In this document: one piece after another, positions 59,462 to 64,000 of the stretch | Numbering within the stretch: position 1 is the stretch's first letter | How the letters are laid out: each line of letters starts with the position of its first letter | Source: Adineta vaga | Lineage: Eukaryota; Rotifera | Reading direction: 5' to 3' | Assembly: GCA_021613535.1 (NCBI GenBank) | Contig: CP075497.1 | Location: 2,790,001 to 2,854,000, forward strand | DNA: 64,000 bases | Made by a program: the position numbers and the translations under genes | Notes under the pieces: generated by a model | Database searches by the model: none | The model's input: the letters and a program-made list of their open reading frames with translations, nothing else | Told to the model about the DNA's origin: nothing

Positions 59462-60370
59462 TCAATCTTTCGGCGTTGATGGACGTAAAAGTGAGGTACT
59501 ATCTGGACGATACCATACATAATAAGTAATATACCAAAAGAAGACAGCAACAACAGCCGCAATAATCTTATGGAATGTATGATGAAAATATAAAGCTGTT
59601 GATAAAAGCATAAATTCCCATAGAATTGTCAATGCTGCTAATGCTACATAAAGAATTCGAATAATTTGTGAAAAGATTTTTAATTGTTCACGATTAGCAT
59701 TAGATAATGTATCTCCTTTCTCATTTGTTGATTTGCTCGCTTGATCAACTTTTCTTGTACCTTTATCATACGATTTAACTTCTTCATTGACAATTAATAA
59801 AGCATAGAGAAGTAAAAATGTATGTCCACTAAAATCATGTCCTTCTTGCCATTCATGTCCTCCTTTAATACAAACATGTCTTGGTGCACCTCGCAATTCT
59901 TCATGCTTGCACGTGCCGGTAAAGGATTCAAAATGAACAAATATCATTGTTATGATATACCAAACACCAGTAGCGATAAGTAAACGACTTAAATGACGTG
60001 TTACAATTTGATAATGACTATATGTTGTTATTAAAGTAAGATAAAGAAATGGAATCAATAAACCCATTGTCCATGCCCAACCTAATTTAGCAAAATATCG
60101 ATTGAATATATTGGATTTCTTCGATAGATAAGAATCGGGTGCTAATTGTAAGCTTTTTAAAATCGAACCAATGACAATAATTGCAAAAGAAACGAGAAGT
60201 TTAAATTTTGCTGGTCCAAATATAATTCGACGACAAAAAAATAAGGCTAGATCGCGAACAATATGATATACATCTAATAATAATGATGTTGGAGCTATAG
60301 CATCTGTCGATTTTGATGGCAATCCATGTCGAATTTGATTTGCATTTTCATTTGATTTACTCGTCGACAT
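59462..60370 (-). CDS. FITM2: Fat storage-inducing transmembrane protein (FIT family)
   Basis: ER membrane protein of lipid-droplet formation; FIT proteins are acyl-CoA diphosphatases related to lipid phosphatases. Single exon, 302 residues, multi-pass. The family core is present: ITMIFVHFESFTGTC then GGHEWQEGHDFSGHTFLLLY, with the first catalytic His in GHD.SGH, and the second in the TALYFHHTFHKIIAAVV segment. Several hydrophobic segments (LLVSFAIIVIGSILKSLQL, AWTMGLLIPFLYLTLITTYS, LLIATGVWYIITMIF, VALAALTILWEFMLLSTALY, VVAVFFWYITYYVWY) give the six-TM layout. A charged loop between the conserved histidines (NEEVKSYDKGTRKVDQASKS) is longer than in mammals. Confidence 0.92.
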   Translation of the reverse strand: MSTSKSNENANQIRHGLPSKSTDAIAPTSLLLDVYHIVRDLALFFCRRIIFGPAKFKLLVSFAIIVIGSILKSLQLAPDSYLSKKSNIFNRYFAKLGWAWTMGLLIPFLYLTLITTYSHYQIVTRHLSRLLIATGVWYIITMIFVHFESFTGTCKHEELRGAPRHVCIKGGHEWQEGHDFSGHTFLLLYALLIVNEEVKSYDKGTRKVDQASKSTNEKGDTLSNANREQLKIFSQIIRILYVALAALTILWEFMLLSTALYFHHTFHKIIAAVVAVFFWYITYYVWYRPDSTSLLRPSTPKD

Positions 60371-60602
60371 TAGTTGAAAATATTCACTCGTAATATCTAA
60401 AGAAAAACGTTATGGTAAAAGAAATTCTGAATAAGTTTACTGTAATAAACAACGAGTAACGACATAGTCTATCCATGTTTTACCCATATTTGGTTAACAA
60501 TAAATTACCAATAGCTGATATATATTCTATTCTACGCTATAAACTTTAACATTACACGACATTTTTACTCATCAATAAGAAAATATTGGTTTTTATATCG
60601 AA
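60371..60602. promoter_or_regulatory. Short bidirectional promoter region between FITM and DCP1
   Basis: Only 232 bp separate the two divergent start codons, so both promoters and 5' UTRs must fit here. No core motif identified. Confidence 0.35.
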
Positions 60603-62172
60603 ATGACAACAACTATTTCATCATCAACAAATACAACTCGTTCGACAATGATGATTTCATTAACGAATATTTCAAACGATAATAATAATAATGAAGAAGA
60701 TCAATTAAATCGAATTAATTTACAAGCATTACAAAATCGTGATCCATATATATCGAAAATTGTTGATCAAGCTCAACGAGTTTGTGTTTATCGATTTATT
60801 GCTGAAAAACGTGAATGGGTAAAAAGAAATTTATTTAATTTTCATTATTTCTGTCGATTGGTATTTAGGAACGAAAAGATCTTGAAGGAACTTTATTCGT
60901 TTATGAAAGGTAAAGAAAATTCGATTTGGTTCTTTGTTTGAAGAAATTTTTCTTTACTTTTATTGAAGAATATGTGAACCTTATCATGGCTTCGTTATCT
61001 TAAGTACTGTTTCTCGTGAAACATTTGTGCAAATTATAAAACCATCGATGGAATTCAAACATTCACCTAATTATGAAGCATTTCTTCAATATAAAGTTGA
61101 TGTTGGAGGTAATTATCAAGAAAATCAAAATTCAATTTTTATTCATTTTGTTTTCGTATGAAAAGATATTTATGGTATATGGTTTATATCAAAAAATGAT
61201 TGTCCAGGTGTAACTGAATGTTTAAAACGGTAATTAGACAATATTTCCTTTTCATTTGTTTACCAAATTAGTTTTTGTTTTATTAAAGTTTAACTCAAAA
61301 AGCAAAAGAAGATGAACAATCAAAACTCGATGAAAAACGTCTTTCTTCATCATTCCAAAAATCACACGATATTCTTTCGTTATTAACCAATGCTCAAGAT
61401 AAATTTCAAGAAACTGTAAATAGAAATAAAAACAAAGCGATTTGTCTTATTCAATTGATTTCAATTTAGAAACGCAAACAGGATACAAATAACAGTGATA
61501 TATCAACAGCAATGCCTGCTGTTCTTTTACGATTATTTTCCACTCAAGAATCAATCATACAAAATAGTGAAGAACGTGGTGAAGAATTAAAAAAAACATT
61601 AGGAATATCAGTTAAATCTGCCTTAAGTGTAACAGAATTAGAGAAACAATTATTACAACCATCTCAAGAATCTATCAATGAAAAATCTGTATGAATTGCA
61701 ATAAATTTTCTTTGTATCATTTATGAACGTTTGTTTCTCATTTAGCATCAAATACAAACTACTTCACATTCCATAATTTCTCAACTGGATCCATCGGATA
61801 ATGTAAAATTTTCCTCATGAATATTCAATGAACTGTCATTCTCGATTTTAGATTGATTTAATGTCAACAGGACGGTTGATGACACCAGCAGAATTTCAAA
61901 CATTACAAAATACTCCTTCGCCTGGTAAATTCAATGAAAATGTTTCAGGATCAAATGATTTATCATCCTGTCATCAATGTCAACAAGTTGAATCTTCATT
62001 TTCCAAGGATAATCTTCGACAATTATTGGTGGACATTCTTCAAGTAATTACATTTCATTTAAAAATCAAATCATTGAGATTTCATTTGTTGTAGAATGAT
62101 GAAGAGTTTGTTACCGGTTTACATAATGCTTACATTGAAAAACAAATCCATTTGCATCGTCTTTATTCTTAA
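60603..62172 (+). CDS. DCP1: mRNA-decapping enzyme 1
   Basis: Activator of the DCP2 decapping enzyme in cytoplasmic mRNA decay bodies. Nine or so exons. N-terminal tail is Asn/Ser/Thr-rich, then the EVH1 domain: INLQALQNRDPYISKIVDQA, VCVYRFIAEKREWERKDLEG, TLFVYER, HGFVILSTVSRETFVQIIKP and DIYGIWFISKNDCPGVTECL, matching human DCP1 (QRHDPYINRIVD; NEWEKTDVEGTLFVYTR; SIYGIWFYDKEEC). After a disordered middle comes a C-terminal trimerisation helix DNLRQLLVDILQNDEEFVTG then LHNAYIEKQIHLHRLYS. All expected parts are present, in the usual order. Confidence 0.93.
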
Positions 62173-62501
62173 GAATTTTCTTTTTATATGTCTATGTTCG
62201 TTTTTCTTTTCTGTTGTCTAGTCGATCGAATCGTTCTCTAAGCTTCTAATACTTGTATTTTTTTTAGTCAAGTTTAAAAAAGACTTCCAGAAAATCTATT
62301 GAAGGTATGTTTTATTGTCGTCAAGAAAAGTAATTTGTTTATTGTAAGTAGTTTATCGTCTTCTTCTTCTTCTTCTTCTTCTCGTCGATTTTCGGATATA
62401 AAAACTGTTCGTTCTCTCGTTCTTTTTTAAAATAAACAAAAAACGTGAAAATCAAAACTATGTTTTTACATTTGTATGAGTGAATCGATATATTGGTCAA
62501 T
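62173..62501. other. Convergent 3' region with CTT repeat
   Basis: 330 bp between the DCP1 stop and the CFAP77 3' end. Contains (CTT)n at 62359-62382 and poly-pyrimidine DNA. A further CFAP77 exon could lie here. Confidence 0.5.
62359..62382. repeat. (CTT)n microsatellite
   Basis: Eight CTT units between convergent genes. Confidence 0.85.
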
Positions 62502-63482
62502 CTAGAGTTCAATGTTGATGATGAGAAGAGATTCATTAGAAAGGTTACTTACATCGATAGATTGGCGTTTTCTTGGGAAAGTTTGTGGTGGTATGGGAAT
62601 TTTTGCTTGACGAAGAAGAGATGTTTTTGTATGGTAACGACTTTGAATTGATGGCTAACAATAGAAAATAAGATGAAAAGATATGTAGTTATGGGAATTA
62701 CGGATTTGATGTTTTGTTTTTTGAGACTTATTTGTTGATTTTGAATCGTTTGAAACCATTGATTTGCAAAATGATTTTGTAAAACTTGTGACATAGGTGT
62801 CGATGGTCTAAACTGATTGATCAGTTAAATAAGATCAATAGATTAGATTTACTTGTAAGGTAAACCAAAGATTGTATCATCAGAAAATATCAATTTTGTT
62901 TTTACTCGTGATGTATCACGAAGACATATTTTCTTTTGAATATCATGGATACTTCTATGAACAAAAGAGAAGAGATGCGATTCAGTTCTTAAAAAAAACA
63001 ATAAATTACCGAAAACGTGACTGATTTCTTGCAGTAAACATTCCAGCTTCGAGAGCTGCTTTGTTCAAAGCTAAATAATCTCGTACGTACATAACATCAT
63101 GATTAGTTGTTTGTTGTTCTATACATGTATTATACATTGCTAAAAGTTTATTATTATTAAAAATAGTTTAGAACATTCGATTAAAAACCTTCAGCAACAC
63201 CACCATCATGTGAAGCATTTCTTAATCCATATGTGAATTCTGATGGAGGAAGTTTGTGACCGCGACGATGTGATTTACCTAATTCTGACTAACAAAAATG
63301 AATCATTTTCTTCAGAAAAATTAGAAATCTCTATTGACAGTTTCACATACAAGTAATTGAAGTTCACTTTCAAGCATTGAACCACGTTGTTCACCAATTA
63401 GACCTGTCTTTGTATATTGATATGAAGAGACATGATCTGTTCGACTTTTTTGATTTCCTTTCTGTTTTATCGTTATACTCAT
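62502..63482 (-). CDS. CFAP77: Cilia- and flagella-associated protein 77
   Basis: Microtubule inner protein of ciliary doublets. Five or more exons. MSITIKQKGNQKSRTDHVSS is the chosen start; upstream in-frame residues look like UTR. Diagnostic parts: GEQRGSMLESELQLL, SELGKSHRRGHKLPPSEFTY, GLRNASHDGGVAEA, DYLALNKAALEAGMFTARNQ, DDTIFGLPYKFRPSTPMSQV, LQNHFANQWFQTIQNQQ. Human CFAP77 has LGKSRSKGYKLPGDDFTYGL, DFVALNRGAVKAGLVTAREN, RPSTPVFDLLQHKYQQLWVQ. C-terminus ends SLLRQAKIPIPPQTFPRKRQ then SID; a GTAAGT follows directly, so either the frame reads through to a TAG at 62502-62504 (used here) or it splices to an exon I cannot place. Confidence 0.88.
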
Positions 63483-64000
63483 AATACAATCTATGAAAAT
63501 CAATGGAAAGAAATGTGATATAGTTGAAGTAAGAATAACATCAACATTCATTGAATTCTTCGTCTGATTTTGACTACCATAAATATGTGATCTAGACAAT
63601 CATATTTATAGAGTTTCTATGATTATAAACTTCAAGAAATATTTCTCGTGATTCCTAAATCGATCTCACCTGAATATAATTTTCAATTTCCAATCAACAA
63701 ATTGTACATAAAAGAGACCTTAAAAAACTTGTAAACAATATTTTTCCTTCGTCTATCGAGGATTCATTTCTCGTCTTATATCATTGAATGAAAGAAAGTT
63801 TTCTTTCTGTTTTTTTCCCATTTGATTCTTTAACTACGATAAAAATTGACTAAATAAAGAGAAAAATATCAGTAAAAAACGAAAAGTGCATTCTTCCTAA
63901 TGTTTACCGGATACGGTGAGAAAACATGTCGTTTTCTACTATTTTCTTTTCAAATGAAAATCATTCTTTATCGAGGATATATTTATATTAACTTGTCATC
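63483..64000. other. Upstream region of CFAP77 to window end
   Basis: Open frame continuing from CFAP77 to 63599 is poorly conserved and probably 5' UTR. No other gene seen. Confidence 0.4.

Overview
This is a stretch of nuclear DNA from a small animal. Nearly every gene is split by very short GT-AG introns, mostly about 45-90 bp. Intergenic DNA is AT-rich and compact. The gene set is metazoan: synapsin, an adhesion GPCR, GRIPAP1, CFAP77, condensin NCAPD2, DCP1. Two or more genes look bacterial in type or are rarely seen in animals (a cysteine-free M13 peptidase and a YbaY/YscW-domain protein), next to a tandem cluster of countin-like saposin proteins. That mix, with tiny introns and low GC, is what I would expect of a bdelloid rotifer such as Adineta or Rotaria; this is an inference, not a proof.

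Layout, left half. 1-2.1 kb is non-coding. Then come synapsin (+), ACSF2-like acyl-CoA synthetase (+), an unrecognised gene (-), a neuralized-type RING protein with a frame break (+), an acidic secreted protein (-), a 2.3 kb gene-poor stretch, SUMO (+), a stefin-like protein (-), a large adhesion GPCR (-), and the M13 peptidase (+). Three tandem countin-like genes (-) follow, then COPS9 (-), a proline-rich protein (+) and the YbaY-domain protein (+).

Layout, right half. 31.5-32.8 kb is an apparently non-coding transcription unit on the minus strand carrying three box C/D snoRNAs, two of them near-identical copies. A long WD40/EF-hand gene (WDR64/WDR49/WDY type, +) spans 32.9-40.2 kb and holds a complete lectin-type gene on the opposite strand inside one intron. 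Next are a four-TM protein (-), NCAPD2 (-), a tiny TM ORF, an EF-hand protein (+), a GILT-like protein (-) and GRIPAP1 (-). GRIPAP1 holds a nested single-exon membrane protein gene (+) in an intron. The window closes with an RS-rich nuclear protein (-), TRIAP1/Mdm35 (-), FITM (-), DCP1 (+) and CFAP77 (-).

The genes are mostly unrelated housekeeping, neuronal and ciliary functions with no shared pathway; the only obvious local family expansions are the three countin-like genes and the duplicated snoRNA. I found no CRISPR array, no recognisable transposase or reverse transcriptase, no tRNA or rRNA gene and no viral gene. The most interesting signal not explained by protein coding is the snoRNA cluster at 31.78-32.43 kb.
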